DNA of 41,128 nt, from contig JAOZSJ010000023.1 in NCBI GenBank assembly GCA_029939715.1, positions 1 to 41,128 of the forward strand. The letters run 5' to 3'. Below the pieces are notes generated by a model, which saw nothing but the letters and a program-made list of their open reading frames with translations, did not search any database and was not told the DNA's origin. This document shows positions 18,227 to 26,506 of the stretch, piece after piece. Both the position numbers and the translations under genes were made by a program. Source of the DNA: 4572-123 sp002084545 (GTDB lineage Bacteria; Desulfobacterota; Desulfobacteria; Desulfobacterales; 4572-123). The number at the start of each line of letters is the position of its first letter. The stretch's first letter is position 1.

Positions 18227-19546
18227 ATGTCATCGGAAATAATCGTGTTGAATCTGACTGAAAAGAGCACCTTAAAAGATAAAGTGGCCGAACTGCTACC
18301 CGATGGAGGCAATTTGAATCTTTGTCTTACCTGCGGGGCCTGTTCCTCGGGATGTCCGGCCACCGGGCTGGAGAATATGGATCCCAGGAAGTTTTTGCGC
18401 ATGGCCGCTTTGGGCATGGATGAAGAAATTTTAAAATCGGACTGGCCGTGGATGTGTACGATGTGTCAGCGCTGTATTTACGTATGCCCGATGAAAATCG
18501 ATATTCCGCAGCTGATCTACAATATCCGGGGGGCAAGACCCAGGGAAGAGCGCCCGAAAGGCATCCTGGGATCATGCGACATGGCTCTTAAAAATGACAG
18601 TTGCAGTGCCATGGGCGCATCACCCGAGGATTTTACATTTGTGGTGAATGATGTACTGGAGGAGTACCAGGAGGCCCAGCCGGAATTTGCTGAGATGGAG
18701 GCTCCCATCGATAAACAGGGTGCCGAATTCTTTGTAAACCAGAACTCCCGGGAGCCGGTGACGGAACCCGACGAAATGGTGCCTTTATGGAAGATCCTCC
18801 ATTTGGTAGGTGCCAACTGGACATACGGAAGCAAGGGATGGGGTGGAGAGAACTACTGCCTGTTTCTCGCGGATAATGAATCATGGGAACATATCACCAG
18901 AACAACATCCAGGCAGGCGGATACTCTTGGATGCACAACATACCTTAATACGGAATGAGGGCATGTCACTTTCTCAGTCCTGGCAGGACTGAAAAAATTC
19001 AACATCGAGCATAAGTTTGAAGTAAAAAACATCTATGAATACTACGCCAAATGGATCAGGGAGGGAAAACTTAAGGTCAATTCCGACTGGAACAAAGACC
19101 TGAAAGTCAAGTTCACCGTTCAGGATCCGTGCCAGATCGTCCGTAAAACTTTTGGCGACCCCATTGCCGAAGATCTGCGCTTTGTCGTCAAGTCTATTGT
19201 CGGCGAAGAAAATTTCATCGACATGCAGCCCAACCGGTCAAATAATTTCTGCTGCGGCGGCGGCGGCGGTTTCCTCCAGTCCGGGCGCAAAGAAGAGCGC
19301 CTGAAATACGGAAAACTCAAAGACAATCAAATCCAGGCAACCAAGGCAACTTACTGCATCGCCGGATGCCACAACTGTCATGCCCAGATCCATGAACTCA
19401 GTGAACACTATGGCGCTGGATACAACGTAGTTCATATATGGACATTAATCTGCCTGTCCCTGGGTATTCTGGGGCCCAATGAACGTGAATATCTGGGTGA
19501 TGATTTAAAACAGGTCAATGTATTTCACCCGGAAAGCGCCCTGTAA
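18227..19546 (+). CDS. HdrD/DsrK-like CCG-domain iron-sulfur protein, selenoprotein (Sec244)
   Basis: A 439-residue Fe-S oxidoreductase read through UGA 18956-18958. An HdrC-like N-terminus binds two [4Fe-4S] clusters (CLTCGACSSGC at 33-43; CTMCQRCIYVCP at about 82). The C-terminal part is HdrB/DsrK-like. The first half-domain has YLNTE-Sec-GHVTFS, where relatives have ECGH. The second has a full CCG signature: C302, C342-C343, C381 and C384. Such domains bind non-cubane [4Fe-4S] clusters that reduce disulfides or relay electrons. It supplies the HdrB/C function that the rest of the cluster lacks. ATG 18227 (4 nt after AGGAGG) is preferred to ATG 18224. The exact acceptor is unknown. Confidence 0.9.
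18974..18992 (+). promoter_or_regulatory. Candidate bacterial SECIS hairpin of the HdrD-like gene
   Basis: An 8-bp perfect stem TCAGTCCT (18974-18981) / AGGACTGA (18985-18992) closes a GGC loop (18982-18984) beginning 23 nt after UGA 18956-18958. It is the most stable of the five hairpins by inspection, and shares the CCTGGCAGG core with the mvhD2 hairpin. Confidence 0.7.
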
Positions 19547-19569
19547 TAAAACTAAGATGAGCAATTAGC

Positions 19570-19669
19570 NNNNNNNNNNNNNNNNNNNNNNNNNNNNNNN
19601 NNNNNNNNNNNNNNNNNNNNNNNNNNNNNNNNNNNNNNNNNNNNNNNNNNNNNNNNNNNNNNNNNNNNN
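19570..19669. other. Assembly gap (100 N)
   Basis: Exactly 100 N, so probably a fixed-length scaffold placeholder. Left flank ends GCAATTAGC and right flank begins ATGCGATTTTCA, words that also bound positions 1-52 of this window. The missing sequence is thus probably a further copy of that intergenic repeat. It separates the HdrD-like gene from aroE, and the terminator and promoter expected here are not visible. Confidence 0.9.
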
Positions 19670-19709
19670 ATGCGATTTTCAAACCTGTATCAAACTGGAG
19701 CAAAGCCAA

Positions 19710-20522
19710 ATGAAAGTTTTTTGTATTCTGGGTGATGCCCGGGCATCTCATTCACAATCTCCGGCCATTTTTTCAAAAATTATGCAAAAAGCCGGATTAG
19801 ACGCCGTATATGTTCCCTTTGAAATCGCACCCGAGAAACTTGGCCCTGCAATCGAAGGATTGCGCGCACTCAATATTGCCGGCGCCAATGTGACCGCCCC
19901 TTTCAAGGAGGCGGTCATCCCGCATCTGGATCTGTTGAGCGAGGGGGCTCAAATTGTCGGTGCCGTGAATACGATTACCCGCAGCGGATCGATCCTGAAA
20001 GGATATAATACCAACGCCATCGGCTTTATGAAAGCGTTAGAAAAAAGAGGCATAAACGTTTCCGGCAAACCGGCGCTTATCTTCGGCACCGGCGGCGCGG
20101 CCCGGGCGATTATTTTCATGCTGAAATGGCTGAATGCCGATCCGATTATAATTGTCGGCCGCAATCCGGGAAAAATAGAAAATATCGTCAGGCGCATAGG
20201 TGGAACAGGACAAGTGCTCACGGATATGGATCCAACGGCTGTCCGGGCCCATATCGTGGTGAATGCAACTTCCGTTTCCAGCCATGCCGAGTCCCCGGAA
20301 ATGGCCACTCTGGTGTCTGCTGTTCATCTAAACGACTGTCGGATAATCGTGGATTTAAATTACGACCGCAATCCGAATATCTGGCAGGAACTTGCAAAAG
20401 CTCAAAACGTGACTTTTATGGATGGCCTGCCGATTCTGGCCCAGCAGGCCCGCAACAGCTTCTCACTTTGGACCGGTACGGATGTCGATGCCGATGAATT
20501 CACTAAAGCCGTCGATCATTAA
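19710..20522 (+). CDS. aroE: Shikimate dehydrogenase
   Basis: A 270-residue NADP-linked enzyme that reduces 3-dehydroshikimate to shikimate in aromatic amino acid synthesis. Visible landmarks: shikimate-binding SHSQSP (about 13-18), the catalytic Lys in GANVTAPFKEAV (about 60-71), VGAVNTITR, the NADP Rossmann motif FGTGGAARAI (about 125-134), VNATSV, and the C-terminal LPILAQQARNSF. It lies just right of the gap, with a weak GGAG about 10 nt before ATG 19710. It ends 5 nt from the stop of the convergent kinase gene. It has no pathway neighbours here. Confidence 0.93.
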   Translation: MKVFCILGDARASHSQSPAIFSKIMQKAGLDAVYVPFEIAPEKLGPAIEGLRALNIAGANVTAPFKEAVIPHLDLLSEGAQIVGAVNTITRSGSILKGYNTNAIGFMKALEKRGINVSGKPALIFGTGGAARAIIFMLKWLNADPIIIVGRNPGKIENIVRRIGGTGQVLTDMDPTAVRAHIVVNATSVSSHAESPEMATLVSAVHLNDCRIIVDLNYDRNPNIWQELAKAQNVTFMDGLPILAQQARNSFSLWTGTDVDADEFTKAVDH

Positions 20523-20527
20523 GGTCA

Positions 20528-22018
20528 CTATTCCTCCAGCGGGAGATACACCGTGAACACCGACCCCTTCCCTACCGTGCTTTCCACCCTGATGGACCCG
20601 CCCCATTCATCCAGAAGTCCTTTGACAATCGGCAGACCGAGCCCCGTTCCGGTAATAAACCGGGTCTTTTCATTTTTAACCCGGTAAAAACGCTTGAAAA
20701 TGTTTTCCAGGTGTTTGGATTCAATGCCGAAACCATTATCGCTGACTGTAATACAAAGCCTGTCATCTGTCCGTTTTACCTGCACCCTGATTTCCCCGCC
20801 CTCCTGGGTATAATTTATGGCATTGGTAATTAAATTGCCGAAAATACTTTCAAGGGCGACGGGATCGGCAGTAACAGGGGGCAGTGGAATCGAAGGCGGA
20901 TTGAAAACAAGGCTTTGCTGTTTTGCCTGAGCCCGGGCACCTATAAAATCAACAATACTGGAAAGCAGCTTTTCTACCTGGACAGGCCTGGGCTGCTGGC
21001 CTGCATTACCGGCTTCGATCCTGGAAAGATCCAGCAGATCACCAATCAGGGAAATCAGTCCCTGTGTTTTCTCCTTGGCCCGGGAAAGGATATACTGGTC
21101 CTGCTGAGATTCATCTTCGGTCATGTCCTTGATGACCAGGGCAAGTTGTTCATGAATGGTTGACAACGGAGACCTGAGTTCATGGGACACCTTGGCTACA
21201 AATTCCGATTTAAGGCGGTCCAGAACTTTAATGGCGGAAATATCCACAAGGTTGATAACAGCCCCCAGGCACTCTTTGCCCTCTCCGAGCACCGGACGCC
21301 CACGCGCCATTAAATATTTTTCATCCGACAGTGAAAATTCGCAGGTCTGGACTTCACCGGAATCCGCGATCCTGCCGCTTGAAATTCCCTTAACCAGGCT
21401 GCAGAATTCGGCATTATCGACATAGGCTGAAATGGGTTCACCCGGCTTACGGTTCGAAGCCAGGCCGAGACGCCTGCGAAAGGAAGGATTCATGAGAACG
21501 ACCTCCCCCTCGGTGTTTGTCACCACAAGACCGCTTGGCAGAGATTCGATAATGGTATGAATGCGGCTTTTTTCGGCACCCAGATCGGCAAGGGTCCTTT
21601 TCCGCTCCCTGATCAGTTCTTCGGCCTCCCTGGTAAGTCTGATTTTCTCCCGGGCGCGATTAATCACGATGCGAAGCTGGTCCGGTTCAAAGGGTTTGGG
21701 GATAAAATCGTAGGCCCCCTGCTTCATCGCTTCAATGGCGGTTTCCACCGTGGCGAAGCCGGTAATTACGATGACCAGAATTTGTTGATCACCGGACTGT
21801 ATCCGGGAAAGGACTTCCATGCCGTCCATACCCGGCATTTTCAGATCCAGAAGGACAATATCTACCGCTTCCCGGGATAAAATATCAAGGCCCTCCTCCC
21901 CGCGGCCGGCCTTAAAGACGCTGCATCCCATGCGGGAAAGGATCCGTTCGGAGCCGTCCCGGATATCCTGTTCATCATCAACAACCAGCACCTGCACGGC
22001 TTGCGGACTATTTTTCAT
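20528..22018 (-). CDS. REC-PAS-histidine kinase hybrid
   Basis: A 496-residue cytosolic signalling protein. An N-terminal receiver (residues 1-125; DDEQDI, phospho-acceptor in VLLDLKMPGMDG, KPF) is followed by a short coiled coil, a PAS domain (about 145-260), HisKA with the His in KVSHELRSPLS, and HATPase with DNGFGIE and GTGLGLPIVKG. There are no membrane segments. Receiver-first kinases usually relay from another kinase, and its start codon overlaps the stop of the PAS kinase just upstream (ATGAAAAATAG, 22018-22008), so the two are translationally coupled. No DNA-binding output is encoded nearby. Confidence 0.9.
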   Translation of the reverse strand: MKNSPQAVQVLVVDDEQDIRDGSERILSRMGCSVFKAGRGEEGLDILSREAVDIVLLDLKMPGMDGMEVLSRIQSGDQQILVIVITGFATVETAIEAMKQGAYDFIPKPFEPDQLRIVINRAREKIRLTREAEELIRERKRTLADLGAEKSRIHTIIESLPSGLVVTNTEGEVVLMNPSFRRRLGLASNRKPGEPISAYVDNAEFCSLVKGISSGRIADSGEVQTCEFSLSDEKYLMARGRPVLGEGKECLGAVINLVDISAIKVLDRLKSEFVAKVSHELRSPLSTIHEQLALVIKDMTEDESQQDQYILSRAKEKTQGLISLIGDLLDLSRIEAGNAGQQPRPVQVEKLLSSIVDFIGARAQAKQQSLVFNPPSIPLPPVTADPVALESIFGNLITNAINYTQEGGEIRVQVKRTDDRLCITVSDNGFGIESKHLENIFKRFYRVKNEKTRFITGTGLGLPIVKGLLDEWGGSIRVESTVGKGSVFTVYLPLEE

Positions 22019-23498
22019 CTATAACCCCTTTGCTGCCCTTATTTTTAATCGGAAGTTCAATGGTAAAGACAGCACCTTTTTCTTTTCTGTTTCGAGCATT
22101 AATACTGCCGCCGTGATTTTCAACAATACTGTAAACCATGCTGAGCCCAAGACCTGTGCCCTGTCCTTCTTGCTTTGTGGTAAAAAAAGGTTCAAAAATG
22201 TGTTGCATGACATCTTTTGCGATGCCCGGGCCGGTATCGGATATTTTGATAACGATATAATGTTTTCGGGGTGACAAATCAGTATGAATATTAATTTCTC
22301 CCTTGCCTTCCATTGCCTGAGCCGCATTAAGGACCAAATTCATAAACACATGATTCATCTGGTGGATATCCGCATCTACAAGCGGCAGGGACGGTTTCAG
22401 ATTTTTTTTGATTTTAATATTTTGAAAAAGGGTTTGATTCTCCAGCAGAAAAAGGGTACGGCTAATAGCCTGATTGATGTCCGAAGGTTTGATGAAATGC
22501 TGTGTCTGCCTGGCAAATTCCAGCAGTTCCTTGACGGTATCACGACATCGTAACGCATCTTTGAGAATACGATCCATATCATCTTTCAGCGCTTCTTCCA
22601 GATCATACTCTTCCATGATCAGCTTGGAGTAGAGGGTAATTCCTCCCAGAGGATTGTTGAGCTGGTGTGCAACGCCCGCGGCGAGTTTGCCCAGGCTGGC
22701 CATTTTTTCAGACTGCATGAGCTGGATCTGAATTTTTTCCAGTTCCTTCTGGATCTGAATCCGTTTGCGCAGGTCATGAAAAAAACCGATAGTCGCCACC
22801 TCTTTACCGTTTTCATAGATAATGGATGCATAGAGGCTGATCGGGATTTGTTCACCCTGTTTACTCATAAAATCAATATGATATTCCCTCAGTTTGCCCC
22901 GGCCGCCGTATTCCTCGCTTCTGAGCTTACGCATAACTTCCCTAGCCCTGTCGCCCGAGTAAAATTCTCTGATATTCAGACTGGAAAGGGCCTCTTCGAC
23001 GCTGTAACCGCTTATTTCGACCGCGGCATTGTTGAAGAGAAGAATCCTGCCGGTGGTATCGGCGGCAATTACGGCATCGACTGCGCTGTACAGCAGATTT
23101 TTTAATAAAGCATTGGTTCTCTGCAACTTGTCTTTAACCTCAACGCTGGAAATTTCAAATTCCATAACGGTGATGGCTTTCAGTTCACCGTTTTCACTGA
23201 CAGGATATGCATATAAACAGGGAACCTGGTCCACTTCGAGTGTATTGTCCTGGGTATTCCAGATCGTATGACTGTGATTATGTGTCTGGATAACCTGTTT
23301 AGCCGGGCAGTTGCCGCAGACAGAAACCCGCTTGTATATCACCTCATGACACTTTTTGCCGAGGCTGTTTTCGGCAAACCCGTCCAATGCAAATTTATTG
23401 GCGCTGATGAGGTCAAACTCCGGCGAAATGACTATAAATCTTTTTTGAAAGGCATTAATAGCTTTCAGGAGATAATTCTGTTCCTGATCAATTTCCAT
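22008..23498 (-). CDS. PAS-PAS sensor histidine kinase
   Basis: A 496-residue soluble histidine kinase. The first PAS-like domain has a Cys-rich loop KKCHEVIYKRVSVCGNCPAKQ (first 20 shown as KKCHEVIYKR and VSVCGNCPAKQ) that might bind a redox centre. A second PAS domain (about 130-260) is followed by HisKA with GVAHQLNNPLGGITLYSK and HATPase with DTGPGIA and GTGLGLSMVYS. The true start is ATG 23498, after GGGTGA, and not the upstream TTG. The HQLNNP form of the H-box is typical of NtrB-like kinases. It heads a two-gene operon with the REC-PAS kinase and diverges from the TetR gene. Confidence 0.9.
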   Translation of the reverse strand: MEIDQEQNYLLKAINAFQKRFIVISPEFDLISANKFALDGFAENSLGKKCHEVIYKRVSVCGNCPAKQVIQTHNHSHTIWNTQDNTLEVDQVPCLYAYPVSENGELKAITVMEFEISSVEVKDKLQRTNALLKNLLYSAVDAVIAADTTGRILLFNNAAVEISGYSVEEALSSLNIREFYSGDRAREVMRKLRSEEYGGRGKLREYHIDFMSKQGEQIPISLYASIIYENGKEVATIGFFHDLRKRIQIQKELEKIQIQLMQSEKMASLGKLAAGVAHQLNNPLGGITLYSKLIMEEYDLEEALKDDMDRILKDALRCRDTVKELLEFARQTQHFIKPSDINQAISRTLFLLENQTLFQNIKIKKNLKPSLPLVDADIHQMNHVFMNLVLNAAQAMEGKGEINIHTDLSPRKHYIVIKISDTGPGIAKDVMQHIFEPFFTTKQEGQGTGLGLSMVYSIVENHGGSINARNRKEKGAVFTIELPIKNKGSKGVIDEK

Positions 23499-23642
23499 AA
23501 ATTCACCCTGCCCCGAGATAAGACTTAAAATCAATAATCAGCTACCCTGAGAATCTGTTAACTAACCATAAAACAACGCTAAAATCAATTGGAAACTGGG
23601 AATTCAATTGACAAGAGACGGGCTCGCTGCAAATAACATGAC

Positions 23643-23670
23643 ATCTGAATGAACATACATTCATTCAGAT
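23643..23670. promoter_or_regulatory. Inverted repeat with TGAATGA half-sites
   Basis: Perfect 11-bp arms ATCTGAATGAA (23643-23653) and TTCATTCAGAT (23660-23670) around CATACA. The half-sites equal those of the two sites at 23807 and 26426, but the spacing is 4 nt wider. It could be a second TetR site in the divergent region, on the kinase side. The remainder of 23499-23852 has no gene. Confidence 0.55.
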
Positions 23671-23779
23671 ACAAAAACACGGCATGAAGAATACCTGTCA
23701 TCAATTCAGATATATTTCTTTTCTAACTACCTTTATTTGTATGCAATTAAGATTTAATAATCAGAAAATCCATTTTTTC

Positions 23780-23824
23780 TTGACAGGCTTAATTGATGTT
23801 TGATACTGAATGAATATTCATTCA
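23780..23824 (+). promoter_or_regulatory. Promoter and TetR (FadR-like) operator of the acyl-CoA oxidation unit
   Basis: TTGACA (23780-23785) and GATACT (23802-23807), 16 nt apart, form a plausible sigma70 promoter. An 18-bp perfect palindrome TGAATGAATATTCATTCA (23807-23824) overlaps the start region. It fits the consensus TGAATGAnTAnTCATTCA described for the TetR-family FadR of Bacillus. The position predicts autorepression of the regulator that follows. The stretch TTTTTTCTTGACAG is shared with the promoter at 26398. Confidence 0.7.
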
Positions 23825-23852
23825 TAATGGCACTATGCAAAAAAGGGGGTGA

Positions 23853-24464
23853 ATTATCGTCGCTAAATTAAAAACAAACGACAAATACCACCGTATATTA
23901 GATGCCGCCATCAAAGTCTTTGCCGAGCAGGGTTTTTTTCAGTCGACCATAGCGCAGGTTGCACGGGAGGCCGGTGTTGCGGATGGTACCATATATCTTT
24001 ATTTTAAAAATAAGGACGATATTCTTTTTAATTTTTTTAATTACAAAACCCGGCAGGTTTTTTCAGGCTTTCGCGAACAGGTCAGTAAGGGCGATAACGC
24101 CACTTCCAAATTGCGAAACCTTATCAGGCGGCATTTGCAGGAATTTCAGCGGGACAGGAACATGGCCATCGTATACCAGGCCGAAACGCACGGCAACAGC
24201 CGGGTTGCAGAGAAAAAAATCAAGGAAATGGCCAAAATGTATTATGACCTGGTTTCGGAAATCGTTGAACAGGGCCAGGAAGAAGGAGTTATCCGGCGGG
24301 ACCTGTATGTTGGGATGGTAAAACGATTTATCCTGGGAGCGGTTGACGAAGTCATCAACACCTGGCTGCATTCGGAAGCAGACTATGACCTGCTTTCAAT
24401 GACTGATCCGCTGGTTGATCTGTTTATCAGGGGCATTGGAAATAATGATATTCCTGCTCAATAA
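23853..24464 (+). CDS. TetR-family regulator, FadR-like, with apparent non-AUG start
   Basis: A 203-residue repressor. The N-terminal HTH reads YHRILDAAIKVFAEQGFFQSTIAQ, then REAGVADGTIYLYFKNKDDILF (a TetR signature), and a helical ligand-binding C-terminus follows. The homologous frame is open back to ATT 23853, just behind a TGA stop. No ATG, GTG or TTG exists before the HTH, so ATT 23853 (or ATC 23856) is the likely start after AAGGGGGTGA. An AUG at 23835 is in the same frame but hits the TGA after five codons. Operators with FadR consensus lie upstream of this gene and of the EMO gene, so acyl-CoA is the likely inducer by analogy. Confidence 0.8.
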   Translation: MIVAKLKTNDKYHRILDAAIKVFAEQGFFQSTIAQVAREAGVADGTIYLYFKNKDDILFNFFNYKTRQVFSGFREQVSKGDNATSKLRNLIRRHLQEFQRDRNMAIVYQAETHGNSRVAEKKIKEMAKMYYDLVSEIVEQGQEEGVIRRDLYVGMVKRFILGAVDEVINTWLHSEADYDLLSMTDPLVDLFIRGIGNNDIPAQ

Positions 24465-24529
24465 AATTGAACTGCTGAAAATTGTACAAGTTCTTCACTC
24501 TAACGATATATTAAAGGAGACTGAGCAAA

Positions 24530-26344
24530 ATGGCACAAATTATTGCGGATCGCAGAGATGTTGATTTTGTTCTGCATGAGCAACTGCAGGTAGGGAATTT
24601 AAGCAAAAATGAAAACTATGCCGAATTCAACAAAAAAACAATCGATCTGATTATCTCCGAGGCGCGCAATCTGGCTGTCAAGGAGATTTACCCCACCCAG
24701 AAAACAGGCGACGAAGAGGGGTGTGTATTTGATAAAGGCAAGGTAACGATACCCAAGTCTTTTCACCGGGCCTATGAACTATTCAAAGAGGGCGAATGGC
24801 TGGCCATGGCCGAAGACCCGGAGTGGGGCGGTCAGGGCATGCCCACCACGATTACACTGGCGGCCAATGATTATTTCAACGGTGCCAATTATGCCTTTAT
24901 GATGTACCCGGGCCTGACCCACGGCGCCGGCAAACTGGTGGAGGCATTTGGCACAAAAAAGCAAAAAAAACTGTTTTTAAAAAAAATGTTTTCCGGTGAA
25001 TGGGGCGGAACCATGCTTTTGACCGAACCGGAAGCCGGTTCCGATGTGGGTGCATTGACCACCAGTGCGGTTAAAAATGACGACGGGACCTATTCCATCA
25101 CCGGCAACAAAATTTTTATTTCATCCGGTGAACATGACTTGACGGAAAATATCATCCATCCCGTGCTGGCCAGGATAGAGGGTGCACCCGAAGGAACAAA
25201 AGGCATTTCATTGTTTCTGGTACCCAAGCACAGGGTCAATGACGACGGCAGTCTGGGAGAATTTAATGATGTAGTCTGCACCGGTATCGAAGAAAAAATG
25301 GGGATCCACGGAAATTCAACCTGTTCCCTGGCTTTAGGGGGCAGCGGAAACTGCCGCGGCACCCTTCTGGGAGAAGAAAACAAGGGCATGCGGGCCATGT
25401 TTCTGCTGATGAATGCCGCCCGTCTTCTGGTGGGCATGCAGGGTTTCTGCTGCGCCAGCGCCTCATACCTCAACGCAGTCAACTATGCACGGGACCGGAT
25501 TCAGGGTAAAAATCTTCTGCAGATGATGGACAAGGACGCACCTTCGGTCCCCATTATCCAGCATCCGGATGTCCGGCGCATGCTCATGACCATGAAAGCC
25601 TATGTGGAAGGTATGCGCAGCCTGCTTTACTATGTGGGATATTGCGAGGATTTAAAAACGATATCCGATGACGACGCCCAAAAAGAGAAATACCAGGGCA
25701 TTATCGACGTATTGATCCCCATTGCCAAGGGATACGTGACCGATAAGGCTTTGGACCTGTGCAATCTTGGCATGCAGGTCTATGGCGGATACGGATTTAT
25801 CAGCGAATATCCCCAGGAACAACTGGTGCGGGACTGCCGGATTACCACGATCTATGAGGGAACCAACGGCATTCAGGCCATGGATCTGCTGGGCCGGAAA
25901 CTCGGCATGAAAAAGGGCAAACCCATCATGGATCTTTTCGGTGAAATCCAGAAAACCATTGCCGATGCCAAAAAAACAGCATCCCTGAAAGATTTCGCGC
26001 TCAAGCTTGAAGAGGCGGCCAACAAACTGGGTGAGGTGGCCATGCACATGGGCGCCACCGCCATGTCGCCAAAGGTCATGAACGCTTTTGCCTTTGCCCA
26101 TCCTTTTATGGAGGCCGCCGGGGATGTAATCATGGCCTGGATGCTGCTGTGGCGTGCAGTGGTTGCCGCAGCCGGACTGGAAAAAGCCAGGAAAAAAGAT
26201 CGGATTTTTTATGAAGGTCAGCTTAAGTCGGCGGAGTATTTTACCTGCACGGTTTTGCCCGTAACATTGGGAAAAATGAATTCCATTCTGGCCACCAATG
26301 CCGCCGCCATGGAAATTTCCGAGGACGGTTTCGGCGGTAAATAA
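24530..26344 (+). CDS. Large acyl-CoA dehydrogenase
   Basis: A 604-residue FAD enzyme that introduces the alpha-beta double bond into acyl-CoA and gives electrons to ETF. Landmarks: FAD-site sequence MLLTEPEAGSDVGAL (about 163-177), ITGNKIFISSGEHD, and the catalytic-base region ITTIYEGTNGIQAMDLLGRK (about 439-458; Glu in YEGT). The protein is about 200 residues longer than the short-chain type and has the C-terminal extension of large bacterial acyl-CoA dehydrogenases of anaerobes. AAAGGAG lies 12 nt before ATG 24530. It follows the tetR gene by 65 nt with no separate operator, so it is probably read from the same promoter. Substrate chain length is not predictable. Confidence 0.92.
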   Translation: MAQIIADRRDVDFVLHEQLQVGNLSKNENYAEFNKKTIDLIISEARNLAVKEIYPTQKTGDEEGCVFDKGKVTIPKSFHRAYELFKEGEWLAMAEDPEWGGQGMPTTITLAANDYFNGANYAFMMYPGLTHGAGKLVEAFGTKKQKKLFLKKMFSGEWGGTMLLTEPEAGSDVGALTTSAVKNDDGTYSITGNKIFISSGEHDLTENIIHPVLARIEGAPEGTKGISLFLVPKHRVNDDGSLGEFNDVVCTGIEEKMGIHGNSTCSLALGGSGNCRGTLLGEENKGMRAMFLLMNAARLLVGMQGFCCASASYLNAVNYARDRIQGKNLLQMMDKDAPSVPIIQHPDVRRMLMTMKAYVEGMRSLLYYVGYCEDLKTISDDDAQKEKYQGIIDVLIPIAKGYVTDKALDLCNLGMQVYGGYGFISEYPQEQLVRDCRITTIYEGTNGIQAMDLLGRKLGMKKGKPIMDLFGEIQKTIADAKKTASLKDFALKLEEAANKLGEVAMHMGATAMSPKVMNAFAFAHPFMEAAGDVIMAWMLLWRAVVAAAGLEKARKKDRIFYEGQLKSAEYFTCTVLPVTLGKMNSILATNAAAMEISEDGFGGK

Positions 26345-26397
26345 GGACAGGAAACGAAAAAACGGAACCGCAATTTTCAAGAGAAATGATTTTTTTC

Positions 26398-26443
26398 TTG
26401 ACAGAAAAAGATCTGTTTGTAAAATTGAATGAATCTTCATTCA
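26398..26443 (+). promoter_or_regulatory. Promoter and TetR operator of the EMO-etfBA operon
   Basis: TTGACA (26398-26403) and TAAAAT (26420-26425), 16 nt apart, are followed at once by the near-palindrome TGAATGAATCTTCATTCA (26426-26443). This differs from the operator at 23807 by one central base. The -35 region has the same T-rich lead TTTTTTCTTGACAG. A repressor bound here would block the promoter start region. The 26345-26506 leader holds no gene. Confidence 0.7.
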
Positions 26444-26506
26444 TTGTCGATATCATTTTTTCCGTTTCAGTATCTCTCATTTACAGATCAGGAGAAGAAA
26501 TGTAAT

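Noticed and set aside
23835..23852. UGA in the five-codon lead of the tetR gene as a sixth Sec codon
   Set aside because: No hairpin follows at the right distance, Sec near the N-terminus of a TetR protein has no family support, and a non-AUG start after the GGGGGTGA ribosome binding site explains the frame.
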